Positions 17,791 to 27,216 of a DNA stretch of 64,000 nt are shown one piece after another. This DNA is from an uncultured Cellvibrio sp. (GTDB lineage: Bacteria > Pseudomonadota > Gammaproteobacteria > Pseudomonadales > Cellvibrionaceae), in the NCBI GenBank assembly GCA_946480695.1, contig CAMLKG010000001.1, positions 62,001 through 126,000 of the forward strand, in the 5' to 3' direction. The notes under the pieces were generated by a model. It did no database searches. It had not been told where the DNA came from and saw only the letters and a program-made list of their open reading frames with translations. Each line of letters starts with the position of its first letter. Within the stretch, counting starts at the first letter, position 1. The position numbers were made by a program, and so were the translations under genes.

Positions 17791-18705
17791 TTATTGGTAG
17801 ACCACGTGGGCCTCAAAAATTTTCAGGCGCGCCAGTTGATCGCGCGCCAGTTGTAGACTTTTTGCATCTTTAAACGGGCCAAGGCGTACACGATGGATTT
17901 CTTTAGGCGTCGCCCCGAAATTGATTATCACTGGATAGGTTAATTTGGTTCCCAGGGTGGCCGCAAAATCCCGGGCTGATTGCTGATTGCCAAATGCGCC
18001 GATTTGCAAGTAGGTATTTGGTGGCAAAGCGGATTCAACCGGTGCGGCCAATTGCATATCTGGCCGACGGGGAATAGGTGGCGCATCGCCGGGCAAGGCA
18101 ATCTCCACTTCAACGCGTCCGGTACCGGCCTTATGAATACCGATGCGTTGGGCTGCTGCATAACTTAGATCAATAATACGCCCCTGATGGAATGGACCAC
18201 GGTCATTTATACGCACCACGACACTTTTACCGTTATCCAGGTTGGTGACGCGCACATAGGAGGGTATCGGCAAGGTTTTGTGCGCGCCGGTCATGGCGTA
18301 CATATCGTAAAGCTCGCCGTTGGAGGTGTGGTAACCGTTAAATTTGTTGCCGTACCAGGAGGCGTAACCGCGCTCCTTGTATGCGGACTCATCCTTGATC
18401 AAATGATAGGTTTTGCCCAACACTGTGTAGGGGTTTTTATTGCCGGCGCGAGTACGCACTTCGTAACGCGGTACCGCATCGGGAATATGGGAAAGGTCTA
18501 TATCTTCACCGGGACCAAAATCCTTATCGTGCTTGTAGCGCCCATCGTTGGGATTGTAGGGCGCGTTGGGATTGTAGGGCGCGTTGGTTTTGGATGCGGG
18601 TTTCGATCCCGAACAGGCAGCAAACAGCAAGCAAAGCATCACCAGTACCGCAAACAACATCCGGTGATATTCGCCTGGGTATTGCTGTTTTAAAAACCCG
18701 TGCAT
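17791..18705 (-). CDS. rlpA: RlpA septal-ring lytic transglycosylase lipoprotein
   Basis: This lipoprotein cleaves glycan strands that lack stem peptides. It has a lipobox LFAAC after a hydrophobic segment, the double-psi beta-barrel core with GYASWYGNKFNGYHTSNGE and NDRGPFHQGRIIDLS, and a C-terminal SPOR domain (about 230-304) that binds denuded septal glycan. I chose the ATG at 18705 because GGGAG lies eleven bases upstream; the ATG at 18660, directly before the hydrophobic segment, is the alternative. A six-residue repeat NAPYNP occurs twice just after the lipidated cysteine. It sits between mltB and dacA, the usual order in this lineage. Confidence 0.93.
   Translation of the reverse strand: MHGFLKQQYPGEYHRMLFAVLVMLCLLFAACSGSKPASKTNAPYNPNAPYNPNDGRYKHDKDFGPGEDIDLSHIPDAVPRYEVRTRAGNKNPYTVLGKTYHLIKDESAYKERGYASWYGNKFNGYHTSNGELYDMYAMTGAHKTLPIPSYVRVTNLDNGKSVVVRINDRGPFHQGRIIDLSYAAAQRIGIHKAGTGRVEVEIALPGDAPPIPRRPDMQLAAPVESALPPNTYLQIGAFGNQQSARDFAATLGTKLTYPVIINFGATPKEIHRVRLGPFKDAKSLQLARDQLARLKIFEAHVVYQ
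18547..18587 (-). repeat. 18-bp tandem repeat inside rlpA
   Basis: The unit GTTGGGATTGTAGGGCGC is present twice in full (18547-18564, 18565-18582) with the start of a third copy. It encodes the NAPYNP hexapeptide repeat in the linker after the lipobox. Such a repeat can change copy number by slippage without breaking the frame. Confidence 0.8.
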
Positions 18706-18730
18706 TGCCAACTGACTCCCACGCAAACTT

Positions 18731-19762
18731 TCAGTTTTTTGAATGGTTTTTCTTCATTGCCAGCTTGATGTCCTGGCTTAAATCATAAACAGCCATGGCG
18801 TACATGGGGCTGCGGTTGTAACGGGTGATGGTGTAAAAATTTTGCAATCCCATCCAATATTCCAGGCCGTTAACCCCCTCAAATTCGATACTCAGTACCG
18901 GCGTTCGCGCCGAAATCCTTTTCGTCGGGACTAGGCCGATTTTTTTCCATTCACTGATTTTAATGCTGGGCGGCACGACTTTATTGAATGATTCATTGGC
19001 GCTGACCTGCTCACGCCCCCGGACAAGCCGGGCGGGGACCACAACCGGTTTACCGGTTTGCCAACCGTGCTGTTTAAAATAATTGGCAATGCTGCCAATG
19101 GCGTCCGTCGGATTATTCCAGATATCGGTAAAGCCATCACCGCTGAAATCCACCGCGTAATTGCGGTAACTGGATGGCATGAACTGGCCGTAGCCCATCG
19201 CACCGGCATAGGAGCCTTTAAATTCCAGCGGATTGTGTTGTTGTTCGCGGGTAAGGATTAAATAATTCACTAGCTCGGAGCGGAAAAACGGCGCGCGCGG
19301 CGGATAATCAAACGCAAGCGTGGTTAACGCGTCTATCACGTACCAACTGCCGGTATTCCGGCCGTAATTGGTTTCAACACCGATAATCGCCACGATAATT
19401 TCCGCGGGCACACCGTACTCTTTTTCCGCGCGGGCCAATGCCTCGCGATGGTCATTCCAAAAACTGACTCCGTTGGTGATGCGCATAGGCACGATAAAAA
19501 TCGGGCGATATTCTTTCCAGGTTTTGGATTTTTCGGCCGGACGCGCAATGGCATCCAGGATCGGCTGGCGCTTTTGCGCCTTGCTCAGCCATTGGTTGAC
19601 TTCGCCCGCCGTAAAACCGTGTTTTTGCACCATCTCATTCACGAATTCCGGCGCAAGCGGGTGCTGGCTGTAATCCGCCGAGGCCGCCGCACTGGCGCCC
19701 AGCGCTGTTAATAACAGCCAGGATTTGCCTTTTAACCAGGATTGAACCGTGGAAAACCGCAT
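18731..19762 (-). CDS. mltB: Membrane-bound lytic murein transglycosylase B type
   Basis: A 343-residue MltB-family (GH103) transglycosylase that forms 1,6-anhydro-muropeptides in the periplasm. The catalytic glutamate lies in AIIGVETNYGRNTG and the family marks GAMGYGQFMPSSYRNYAVD and DIWNNPTDAIGSIANYF are present. The start at 19762 gives a plain Sec signal (to about residue 29, SAAASAD). No lipobox cysteine is present, unlike E. coli MltB, so this one is probably soluble. The open frame extends 161 codons further upstream, but that part is rodA read out of frame. A duplicated ribosome-binding stretch precedes the gene (19767-19802). Confidence 0.93.
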   Translation of the reverse strand: MRFSTVQSWLKGKSWLLLTALGASAAASADYSQHPLAPEFVNEMVQKHGFTAGEVNQWLSKAQKRQPILDAIARPAEKSKTWKEYRPIFIVPMRITNGVSFWNDHREALARAEKEYGVPAEIIVAIIGVETNYGRNTGSWYVIDALTTLAFDYPPRAPFFRSELVNYLILTREQQHNPLEFKGSYAGAMGYGQFMPSSYRNYAVDFSGDGFTDIWNNPTDAIGSIANYFKQHGWQTGKPVVVPARLVRGREQVSANESFNKVVPPSIKISEWKKIGLVPTKRISARTPVLSIEFEGVNGLEYWMGLQNFYTITRYNRSPMYAMAVYDLSQDIKLAMKKNHSKN

Positions 19763-19766
19763 AACT

Positions 19767-19802
19767 ATTTCTCTCAACAACCGAATTTCCCTCAACAACC
19801 GA
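19767..19802 (-). repeat. 18-bp tandem duplication covering the mltB ribosome binding site
   Basis: Two adjacent 18-base copies (19767-19784 and 19785-19802) differ at one base. On the minus strand each carries a purine-rich GAGAGAAAT or GAGGGAAAT. The copy near the start serves as the mltB ribosome binding site; the second, better Shine-Dalgarno lies further away, next to the rodA stop. Confidence 0.7.
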
Positions 19803-19803
19803 C

Positions 19804-20958
19804 TCACGCCTGCGGAGTCATTACCCGTTTTTGTTCTGTGGAGATAGCCATCAAAATACCGAACCCGGCGAAGAGTGCCACAATCGCCGTTCCCCCCTGG
19901 CTGATCAGCGGTAAGGGTACACCGACCACCGGCAACATACCCGATACCATACCCATATTTACGAAGACATACACAAAAAATGTGGAGCTGATACTGGCCG
20001 CTAATAGCCGGCCAAAGGTGTTTTGCGACCTGATGGCGATCGTCAACCCGCGAATAATCACCAACGTATAAATCGTTAGCAACATCAGGACGCCGAGCAA
20101 GCCGAATTCTTCCGACATCACCGCGATAATAAAGTCCGTATGCCCTTCCGGCAGGAAATCCAGGCGCGATTGGGTACCTTCCATCCAGCCTTTGCCGGAC
20201 AACCCGCCGGAGCCGATGGCGGTTTTGGATTGGATGATATTCCAACCTGTACCCAGCGGGTCCTGGGTAGGATCGAGCATCGTTAGCACCCGCTGGCGCT
20301 GGTAATCATGGAGCATGTAATGCCAGATGGGCCACAGGCTGGCACCGAACAAAACCACCGCCGCGGCGATATAACGCCATAACAGGCCAGAGAAAAACAA
20401 CACCATCACACCCGAGGTGGCAACCAGGATTGAGGTGCCCAAATCCGGTTGTTCAATAATCAGGCCCGTGGGAATAAAGATTAACACCAGCACCGCAATC
20501 ACCCGCTTGAAACTCGGCGGCAGGAATCCACTGCTCAGGTAGGCGGCCACGGTAATCGGCATGGCGAGTTTCATGATTTCCGACGGCTGGAAACGGAAGC
20601 CTCCGACCTGTAACCAGCGCTGGGCGCCCATGGAAATATCCCCGAAAATGGTCACGGACAACAACAACAACACACCCCCGACGTAAGCGAAAGGCGCCAT
20701 GCGCCGCATAAAATCCACCGGGACCTGTGCCACCACAAACATGGTGATGTAGGCGATCATAAAAAAGCTGGCCTGTTTTTCCACGCTGGGCAGATTGTGG
20801 CCGCTGGCGCTGTAAAGCACCGTCAGGCCGATGGTGGTAAGGAGCAACAGCAACAACAACAAAAAGAAATCGATATGCAGGCGCTCCGCCAGGCGGGTGG
20901 GGCGACTGAAGGCGCGAGCCGCTTCCGGCATACGGCGCAAAAAATCCTGGCGGCTCAT
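19804..20958 (-). CDS. rodA: Rod-shape peptidoglycan polymerase RodA (SEDS)
   Basis: A 384-residue integral membrane protein of the SEDS family, with about ten membrane segments. Together with PBP2 it polymerises glycan for cell elongation. SEDS marks include FQPSEIMKLAMPI, the loop GWMEGTQSRLDFLPEGHTDF, and a C-terminal VGVPLPLISQGGTA. The start overlaps the mrdA stop as ATGA, the usual coupling of this pair. An N-terminal cytoplasmic stretch of about 30 residues (RMPEAARAFSRPTRLAERL) precedes the first helix. Confidence 0.97.
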   Translation of the reverse strand: MSRQDFLRRMPEAARAFSRPTRLAERLHIDFFLLLLLLLLTTIGLTVLYSASGHNLPSVEKQASFFMIAYITMFVVAQVPVDFMRRMAPFAYVGGVLLLLSVTIFGDISMGAQRWLQVGGFRFQPSEIMKLAMPITVAAYLSSGFLPPSFKRVIAVLVLIFIPTGLIIEQPDLGTSILVATSGVMVLFFSGLLWRYIAAAVVLFGASLWPIWHYMLHDYQRQRVLTMLDPTQDPLGTGWNIIQSKTAIGSGGLSGKGWMEGTQSRLDFLPEGHTDFIIAVMSEEFGLLGVLMLLTIYTLVIIRGLTIAIRSQNTFGRLLAASISSTFFVYVFVNMGMVSGMLPVVGVPLPLISQGGTAIVALFAGFGILMAISTEQKRVMTPQA

Positions 20959-22976
20959 TGGCTTGCTCCTGCGCGGGAAGACGCGGCGGATGACACGGCT
21001 TTGGCGGCTTCTTCCGCCGCCTTTGCTTCGCGCGCCGCTTTACGTTCGGCGATGTAATTGTTGGCGCGCTTGATAACAGCCGCAGGATGGAACCCCAGCG
21101 GCGGGACAAAATCGCCTTGCTTCAGGTAATACCCCAAGAGGTGCGCGTCCATCACCCAACGCGCGACGGGCGCGGCCTTGCTGGAGCCACCTTCGGCGTT
21201 CTCCACCATCACCGCGACCGCAATTTTAGGGTCCTCCAATGGCGCAAAAGCCACAAACAGCGCATGGTCGCGGTGACGCTCCTTCAATAAGGCCGAGTTG
21301 TATTTCGCGTTTTGGGCAATGGCAACAACCTGGGCCGTGCCCGATTTACCCGCCATTCGATATTCGGCCCCCGAACTCATATAACGATGCGCCGTCCCGC
21401 GTTGGCCGTGCACCACTTCCGCCATGCCTTCAAAAATAGCATCCCAATACTCGGGCTTTACTTCGAAGGTTTCTTCGATAGCGGGTTTCAGCGCTTCCGT
21501 CCCCATGCGTTGTACAAACTGCGGACGATAACGCACGCCACGATTGGCGATGGTACTGGTCATTACCGCCAGTTGGAGGGGGGTCGCCAGTACAAACCCC
21601 TGGCCGATGGACATATTGACCGTATCACCCGGATACCAGGCTTGGCCCTTGGCCGCGCGCTTCCATTCACGTGATGGCCAGATTCCCCTGCGTTCACTGG
21701 GTACATCAATGCCAGTCTCCCTACCCAAGCCGAAATGAGCGCCGAAACTACTCATATTATCTATGCCCATGCGCGTACCCAATTCCCAGAAGTAAGTATC
21801 GCAAGATTGGGAAATTCCGATCTTAAGATCCACCATGCCGTGGCCCCCCCCCGTCTTCGCCAATACCCAGTCCCGGTAAATTCGCGAACTTCCCGGCAGG
21901 GTGAAAAATCCCCGATCCGCAATTTTGCGATTTACATCAGTGAACCCGGTATGCAAACCGGCCAGGCCAACGATGGGTTTGATGGTGGAGCCAGGCGGAT
22001 ACTGGGCCTGTAAGAAGCGATTGAATAACGGCGTATCTATGTCTTCGTTGAGGCTTTTATAGTCGCGGTAGCTGATACCCGTTACAAACAAATTTGGATC
22101 GAAGCCGGGATTACTCACTGCCGCCAAAATCCCACCGGTTTTTACATCAATCGCTACCACGGCACCGCGTCGTCCCTGCATCACTGTCACGGCGGTTTCC
22201 TGTAAGCGCGCGTCCAGATACAAATGCAAATCACTGCCTTGCTTCGAATCGGTGCGATCCAGCACCCGCATTACCCGGCCGCGCGCATTGGTTTCCACAT
22301 TCTGGCTACCCACTTCGCCGAGTAATACATCTTCGTAACTTTTTTCAATGCCGCTTTTGCCGATCGCATGGGTACCGGAATAACGTTGTAACTGCTCCGG
22401 TGTAAAACTGTCGAGCTCGCGTTCACTGATGCGCCCGGTGTAGCCGATCACATGGGCGAACATATCGGAGTAAGGATAATTGCGGACCAACTCGGCATTG
22501 ACCTCGACTCCCTCAAGCAAATGCTGGTTTACGGCGAGCCGCGCAATTTCGTCTTCCGTCAAGCGGTAGCGCAGTGGCACCGGGTCCAGTTTGTGACGGC
22601 GTTGCTTTTGTGCCTTATAGAATTTGCCCAAATCGGAAGGCGTTATTTCAATCAAGGTTTTGAGCAATTCTATGGTGGTGTTTAATTCATTTTGATCCGC
22701 GCTCACAACCGATAAGGTAAAACTGGCTTTGTTGTCGGCAAGCAGTTCGCCATTGCGGTCGAAAATTAAACCACGCGTGGGCGGCACGGGCTGCACGTGG
22801 ACGCGATTGCGTTCGGATTGGGTGGCGTATTCTTCGTAATTGACGATTTGCAAATCGTAATAACGGTAAATCAATGTGCTGGTCAACATAAGCATAAAAG
22901 CCGCCATCACCAGCACACGATTGCGAAAAAGTTTTGCTTCACGCTGGTGATCTTTAAATTGCTGGGCTTCTTGCAT
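20955..22976 (-). CDS. mrdA: Penicillin-binding protein 2 (elongation transpeptidase)
   Basis: A 673-residue class B penicillin-binding protein that crosslinks peptidoglycan during elongation. It has an N-terminal membrane anchor (about 20-42), a dimerisation/pedestal domain starting with PPTRGLIFDRNGELLADN, and a transpeptidase domain. The active-site motifs are STIK (in YPPGSTIKPIVG), SCD (in SQSCDTYFWELG) and KSG (in AGKSGTAQV). The last 30 residues form an Ala/Glu/Lys-rich tail with no clear fold, longer than in E. coli PBP2. It lies 43 bases after rlmH and overlaps rodA. Confidence 0.97.
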   Translation of the reverse strand: MQEAQQFKDHQREAKLFRNRVLVMAAFMLMLTSTLIYRYYDLQIVNYEEYATQSERNRVHVQPVPPTRGLIFDRNGELLADNKASFTLSVVSADQNELNTTIELLKTLIEITPSDLGKFYKAQKQRRHKLDPVPLRYRLTEDEIARLAVNQHLLEGVEVNAELVRNYPYSDMFAHVIGYTGRISERELDSFTPEQLQRYSGTHAIGKSGIEKSYEDVLLGEVGSQNVETNARGRVMRVLDRTDSKQGSDLHLYLDARLQETAVTVMQGRRGAVVAIDVKTGGILAAVSNPGFDPNLFVTGISYRDYKSLNEDIDTPLFNRFLQAQYPPGSTIKPIVGLAGLHTGFTDVNRKIADRGFFTLPGSSRIYRDWVLAKTGGGHGMVDLKIGISQSCDTYFWELGTRMGIDNMSSFGAHFGLGRETGIDVPSERRGIWPSREWKRAAKGQAWYPGDTVNMSIGQGFVLATPLQLAVMTSTIANRGVRYRPQFVQRMGTEALKPAIEETFEVKPEYWDAIFEGMAEVVHGQRGTAHRYMSSGAEYRMAGKSGTAQVVAIAQNAKYNSALLKERHRDHALFVAFAPLEDPKIAVAVMVENAEGGSSKAAPVARWVMDAHLLGYYLKQGDFVPPLGFHPAAVIKRANNYIAERKAAREAKAAEEAAKAVSSAASSRAGASQ

Positions 22977-23019
22977 GCTCGGGCCGAAAGGGAAACGGGT
23001 TGATGGTGTGGTTGTTGTT

Positions 23020-23496
23020 TTATTTGTGGTACGGATGATTTTGCAAAATACTGCTGGCCCTGTACAACTGTTCTATGACCAAAATGCGCACCAGCGGATG
23101 CGGTAGCGTCAGTGGCGAAAGCGACCATTTAACCGAGGCTTTGTGCAAGCACGCGGGTGCCAGTCCATCCGGTCCACCGATCAGCAGCGAATAATTATTG
23201 CCGCTCATTTTCCAACCCGCGAGCTGGTCCGCAAGCTGCTCCGTACTCCAGGATTTGCCTTTAACATCCAGCGCTATGACTTGTTCGTCTTTGCCGCCCT
23301 TATCTATAGCCGCCAGCATGGCCTCGCCCTCCTTTTCCATAGCCCTGGCAATGTCACTGTTTTTGCTGCGCTGGGCGAGCGGCAACTCCACCATTTCCAC
23401 GGTGAGGTCGCGCGGCATACGCTTGGCATATTCCGCATAACCCGCTTCAACCCAATCCGGCATCTTTGTGCCTACGGCGATAATTCTTATGCGCAT
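23020..23496 (-). CDS. rlmH: 23S rRNA (pseudouridine-1915-N3) methyltransferase
   Basis: A 158-residue SPOUT-class methyltransferase that modifies pseudouridine 1915 in helix 69 of 23S rRNA on assembled ribosomes. Family marks are [22 protein letters not shown] at the N-terminus, the SAM-binding knot LLIGGPDGL, and the C-terminal [22 protein letters not shown] with Tyr-His near the end. The length is that of the family (about 155). It follows rsfS by 62 bases, the standard order. Confidence 0.97.
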   Translation of the reverse strand: MRIRIIAVGTKMPDWVEAGYAEYAKRMPRDLTVEMVELPLAQRSKNSDIARAMEKEGEAMLAAIDKGGKDEQVIALDVKGKSWSTEQLADQLAGWKMSGNNYSLLIGGPDGLAPACLHKASVKWSLSPLTLPHPLVRILVIEQLYRASSILQNHPYHK

Positions 23497-23558
23497 CGGG
23501 ATACCTTTCGCACTGTGTCTCGCCGCGGGTGGAGCAGCGACGTACTTCCAGTCATCAA

Positions 23559-23891
23559 TTAGCCGCGATTCGCCGGCTTCATCGACCAGAGTTTTTCCAA
23601 CTCGTAGTAATCGCGCGTTTCCTGTTGCATCACATGTACCACGGTATCACCGAAGTCAACGAGCACCCAGTCACCTGCATCCAGGCCTTCAACCCCCAAC
23701 GCGCGGAAGCCCGCCTTTTTGGTGTCTTCCACCAGGTTTTCGGCCAGTGACCGCGAGTGACGGCTGGAGGTGCCGCTGGCAATGATCAATGTATCCATCA
23801 CATCGCTAAGTTCGCGCACATCGAGCGTAACAATATTTTTGCCTTTGAGGTTTTCAAGGGCCTCGACGATAGCTTTGTTTAAATCAGACAT
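23559..23891 (-). CDS. rsfS: Ribosomal silencing factor RsfS
   Basis: This 110-residue RsfS (YbeB/Iojap) binds uL14 and blocks subunit joining when nutrients are short. Marks are [40 protein letters not shown] and [15 protein letters not shown]. It lies 46 bases after nadD and ahead of rlmH. Confidence 0.96.
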   Translation of the reverse strand: MSDLNKAIVEALENLKGKNIVTLDVRELSDVMDTLIIASGTSSRHSRSLAENLVEDTKKAGFRALGVEGLDAGDWVLVDFGDTVVHVMQQETRDYYELEKLWSMKPANRG

Positions 23892-23937
23892 TCAATTACC
23901 TATACAAAAAGAGAAATTCATAAATCGCGCGACATCG

Positions 23938-24573
23938 CTAGCGATAAAAACCTTGCGCACGAATGTAATTCCAGACCGCATCGGGGAGCAAAAATTGCGG
24001 CGATTCCCCCGCCCGGACCTGCGCCCGGATTTCAGTGGCCGATATGGGCAACAGCCGTTGTTCAAGTATCACCAGGCTACCGGCGGCCGAATCACAAATT
24101 GCGGCGGGATTGCCGCGACACTGCGCAATCAATCCAGCGACGGGACCATTGGCAGGCAATTCCCAACCGGGGCGCGCCACCACCACCAAATGCGCCAGAT
24201 TGATTAGCTCCCGCCAGCGGTGCCAGCTATCCAGGCCGACAAAACTATCCATTCCCATACACCAGCTCAGGCTGGTATCAGCCCCGAACTCGGCGCGCAA
24301 TTCGCACAAAGTGTCATAAGTGTAGGAGGGTTTTTCCCGCGTTAGTTCCCGCGCATCCCATCGCAAGTCAGCACAATCGGCGAGCGCCAGTTGTACCATC
24401 TCTAACCGCGCCTGCGCATCAACATCGGGGGACGCGCGATGCGGCGGGATATAGCAGGGCATTAGCCGCATTTCATCCAGGTTAAGCTGTCGCTTTAATT
24501 CCAGCGCAAGGCGCAAATGCCCGAGATGGATCGGATCGAAAGTGCCACCGAAAATACCGATGCATTTGCGCAT
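23938..24573 (-). CDS. nadD: Nicotinate-nucleotide adenylyltransferase
   Basis: A 211-residue enzyme that adenylates nicotinate mononucleotide in NAD synthesis. The nucleotidyltransferase motif GGTFDPIHLGHLRLALE is at the N-terminus, WCMGMDSFVGLDSWHRWREL in the middle, and LPISATEIRAQVRAGES near the end, equivalent to the second ATP-binding motif. The start at 24573 (MRKCIGIFGGTFDP) matches family length. It lies 13 bases past the proA stop; the frame is open 11 codons earlier, but that part would run into proA. Confidence 0.96.
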   Translation of the reverse strand: MRKCIGIFGGTFDPIHLGHLRLALELKRQLNLDEMRLMPCYIPPHRASPDVDAQARLEMVQLALADCADLRWDARELTREKPSYTYDTLCELRAEFGADTSLSWCMGMDSFVGLDSWHRWRELINLAHLVVVARPGWELPANGPVAGLIAQCRGNPAAICDSAAGSLVILEQRLLPISATEIRAQVRAGESPQFLLPDAVWNYIRAQGFYR

Positions 24574-24586
24574 AACCCGGGCCCGC

Positions 24587-25861
24587 TTACTGGCGAATAT
24601 GTCCATCCCCGAATACCACCCATTTCTGCGAGGTCAGGCCCTCCAGGCCGACCGGGCCGCGCGCATGGATCTTATCAGTGGAAATCCCGATCTCCGCACC
24701 CAGCCCGTATTCAAACCCATCGGCAAAACGGGTGGAGGCGTTGACCATTACCGACGCTGAATCCACTTCGGTGATAAAGCGACGGGCGCGGGTGTAGTCT
24801 TCGGTCACAATTGCATCGGTATGCTGCGAACTGTATCGGTTGATGTGAACCATAGCCTCATCCAGACCGCTTACCACCTTGATCGATAAAATCGGTGCGA
24901 GGTATTCGGTAGCCCAATCTTCCTCCGTCGCCGCATTGGCGCTGATCAATGCGCAGGTTTTTTCATCGCCGCGCAACTCCACACCTTTTTCGAGGTAGGC
25001 AGCCGCCAGGCGCGGCAAAATTTCCGCCGCAATACTTTCATGCACCAACAGGGTTTCCATGGCATTGCAGACCCCGTAGCGATGGGTTTTGGCATTCATG
25101 GAAATGGTAAAGGCTTTGTCCAGGTCGGCTTTATCATCGATGTAAACATGGCAAATACCGTCAAGGTGCTTGATCACCGGTACCCTGGCATCGTTACTGA
25201 TTCGCTCGATCAATCCCTTTCCGCCGCGCGGCACAATGACGTCCACATATTGCGGCATGGTGATCAATTCGCCCACCGCCGCGCGGTCCGTGGTTTCCAC
25301 CACTTGCACCACATCCGCAGGCAAACCGACGGCTTTCAATCCGGCTTGCAGGCAGTTGGCGATAGCGCGGTTGGAATTGATCGCCTCACTACCGCCACGC
25401 AAGATCGCCGCGTTCCCGGATTTCAGGCAAAGGCTGGCCGCATCGATAGTGACATTGGGACGGGATTCGTAAATTATCCCCACCACTCCCAAAGGCACCC
25501 GCATTTTGCCGACCTGGATTCCGCTGGGGCGATAGCTCATACCGGTAATTTCACCGCAGGGGTCCGGCAGTGCCGCAACCTGACGCAGCCCTTCGATCAT
25601 GCCATCAATCGTTGTCGGCTTTACCGCCAGGCGATCCAGCATGGCCGCATCCAAGCCATTGGCCTTGCCGGCGGCCAGGTCTTTCTGGTTTTCAGCCACA
25701 AGGGTAATGCGCGATTTATCCAGCTCATGGGCGATCGCCAATAACGCCTTGTTTTTTACCGCGGTAGGTGCGGCGGCAATAATGCGGGAGGCGACGCGCG
25801 CCTTCTGGCCCAAGCCGGCCATATAGTCTTTAACGTTCAATTCGGAATGGAATACGGACAT
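24587..25861 (-). CDS. proA: Glutamate-5-semialdehyde dehydrogenase (gamma-glutamyl phosphate reductase)
   Basis: A 424-residue enzyme of the proline pathway that reduces gamma-glutamyl phosphate with NADPH. The catalytic cysteine lies in [16 protein letters not shown]. Other marks are the cofactor-side [26 protein letters not shown] and [13 protein letters not shown]. The length is usual (E. coli 417). It is the first gene of the minus-strand cluster proA-nadD-rsfS-rlmH-mrdA-rodA-mltB-rlpA-dacA. Confidence 0.97.
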   Translation of the reverse strand: MSVFHSELNVKDYMAGLGQKARVASRIIAAAPTAVKNKALLAIAHELDKSRITLVAENQKDLAAGKANGLDAAMLDRLAVKPTTIDGMIEGLRQVAALPDPCGEITGMSYRPSGIQVGKMRVPLGVVGIIYESRPNVTIDAASLCLKSGNAAILRGGSEAINSNRAIANCLQAGLKAVGLPADVVQVVETTDRAAVGELITMPQYVDVIVPRGGKGLIERISNDARVPVIKHLDGICHVYIDDKADLDKAFTISMNAKTHRYGVCNAMETLLVHESIAAEILPRLAAAYLEKGVELRGDEKTCALISANAATEEDWATEYLAPILSIKVVSGLDEAMVHINRYSSQHTDAIVTEDYTRARRFITEVDSASVMVNASTRFADGFEYGLGAEIGISTDKIHARGPVGLEGLTSQKWVVFGDGHIRQ

Positions 25862-26123
25862 GAAGCAACCTGTGCGGGAAAGCCAAAATGCGGTTCGGAA
25901 AAATGGCCGCGATTATAACCCGAGTTGCACTACAAATTGACGCGTTTGCATGCTTTATTTCGCGCAGTGCCGAATTAACGTATTTGCGATCCGGCGCACA
26001 ACAAGGCCTGCCTTGCTTTCAGTTTGAATTCAGTTTGCAAGGACTAGTCTGGAGTTGAATTAAACCCATGCGAAAAATCGCATGGGATAAATGGCCCCCA
26101 AAGGCCCACACCGGAGAATCACC

Positions 26124-26690
26124 ATGAAACGTTTGTTACTCATCAGCACCCTGGCCAGCATCAGCCTGCTGCTGGCTAACAATGCCCTGGCAGATCGCGA
26201 CCACCATCGCCATTACAAACATGAGCATAGGCATCACCATCATCACCACCCCAAAACGGTGGTGGTGTACGAACGTGATTACTACGCCCCGGTCACCGAG
26301 GTGCGTCCGGTATACCGTGAAGTCGCTATTGATGTCCCGAGCGATTCCTGTAGCGTTGAGACAGTAGCCTACCGTGAGCGCCAACGCGGCGGTGATTCGT
26401 TTCAAGGTACCGTCGTCGGCGGATTGATCGGCGCTGCCATAGGCAAGGAAATCGGTAACAGTGGCCATGCCACAGCGGCCGGCGGATTGATCGGCGCCGC
26501 AATCGGCAACGATATCGGTGGTGGTGGTCGCACGGTAACCCGGTATGAGGATCGCGAAGTGTGCAGTACCCACTATCGCACCCGCTACGAGCGCCAGTTG
26601 GTCGGTTATGAGGTGAGTTACCTGTACGGAGGCCGGATTTACCACACCGAAACCCGCCATCACCCCGGTGACCGTATCCGTCACAGATAA
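26124..26690 (+). CDS. Histidine-rich glycine-zipper (17 kDa surface antigen-like) protein
   Basis: A 188-residue exported protein. The signal peptide ends ALAD near residue 24. A His-rich stretch follows (about 25-45, with runs of His, possibly metal-binding), then a glycine-zipper 2TM segment of two near-identical copies, GGLIGAAIGKEIGNSG and GGLIGAAIGNDIGGGG. The C-terminal part is rich in Tyr and Arg (CSTHYRTRYERQLVGYEVSY). Similar proteins sit in the outer membrane or periplasm and are often induced by envelope stress. The ATG at 26124 has GGAGAATC five bases upstream. It stands just ahead of the PepSY and PhoPQ-like genes but may be a separate transcript because of the hairpin at 26720. 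Confidence 0.85.
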   Translation: MKRLLLISTLASISLLLANNALADRDHHRHYKHEHRHHHHHHPKTVVVYERDYYAPVTEVRPVYREVAIDVPSDSCSVETVAYRERQRGGDSFQGTVVGGLIGAAIGKEIGNSGHATAAGGLIGAAIGNDIGGGGRTVTRYEDREVCSTHYRTRYERQLVGYEVSYLYGGRIYHTETRHHPGDRIRHR

Positions 26691-26719
26691 ACCTACCGCT
26701 GATCTCCAAAGGCAATGAA

Positions 26720-26745
26720 CCCCAAAGGTAAATTGACCTTTGGGG
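26720..26745. terminator. Hairpin downstream of the glycine-zipper gene
   Basis: A 10-bp perfect inverted repeat (CCCCAAAGGT/ACCTTTGGGG) with a six-base loop lies 30 bases after the stop. No T-run follows, so termination may be weak or factor-assisted. Confidence 0.5.
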
Positions 26746-26806
26746 CAACAGCGGCGATAGTGAAGGCATAATTCTTGTCAAAACAAGTATCGCCGGACCC
26801 AGTAGT

Positions 26807-27178
26807 ATGAAGCTGTTGAACCATCACCTCGCCTGTTTACTTTCCCCCATGGCCAGTGGATTACTGGCCATTGCGCTGCTGGTTGCCTTGCCCGCGCGTG
26901 GCGAACCGGATTTGCTCGATGGCGATATGGGCCTGTCCACCAGCACTCCCGGCCACAACATGATTGATGGTGGCAGCATCGGCACCGAACCTCCCCCACC
27001 TAAAATCACCCCGGCCCAAGCCGCCGAGCTTGTGCGTCGCTCCACCGGCGGCCAGGTGATGGGTATTAACAGGTTGCGTACCGACACCGGGGTGGTATAC
27101 GGGGTAAAGGTACTGAATTCGGGCCGCATGCGGGTTGTTCGCGTGGATGGCCAAACCGGTCAAATCATGAGTAACTAA
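26807..27178 (+). CDS. PepSY domain protein, exported
   Basis: A 123-residue protein with a signal peptide (hydrophobic about 10-28, cleavage after PARG) and a C-terminal PepSY domain (about 65-123, from KITPAQAAELVRRSTGGQV to GQIMSN). PepSY proteins bind or inhibit peptidases and often accompany PhoPQ-like regulators as periplasmic modulators. Here the response regulator starts 38 bases after the stop, so the protein probably acts on, or is controlled by, the sensor kinase downstream. That functional link is inferred from context. Confidence 0.8.
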   Translation: MKLLNHHLACLLSPMASGLLAIALLVALPARGEPDLLDGDMGLSTSTPGHNMIDGGSIGTEPPPPKITPAQAAELVRRSTGGQVMGINRLRTDTGVVYGVKVLNSGRMRVVRVDGQTGQIMSN

Positions 27179-27216
27179 CTGTTCCCATTCACTCCCGGCA
27201 CGGACAGACATTAACT

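Noticed and set aside
19763..20245. 161-codon in-frame extension upstream of MltB
   Set aside because: It lies entirely over rodA in another frame, is Arg/Gly-rich nonsense, and would hide the clear MltB signal peptide at 19762.
20453..21109. 218-codon frame across the rodA/mrdA junction
   Set aside because: It overlaps two certain genes out of frame and is Arg/Gly/Pro-rich without family resemblance.
25040..25744. 234-codon open frame on the plus strand opposite proA
   Set aside because: It is antisense to a well-conserved gene, has a His/Gln-rich composition typical of reverse-frame artefacts, and resembles no family.
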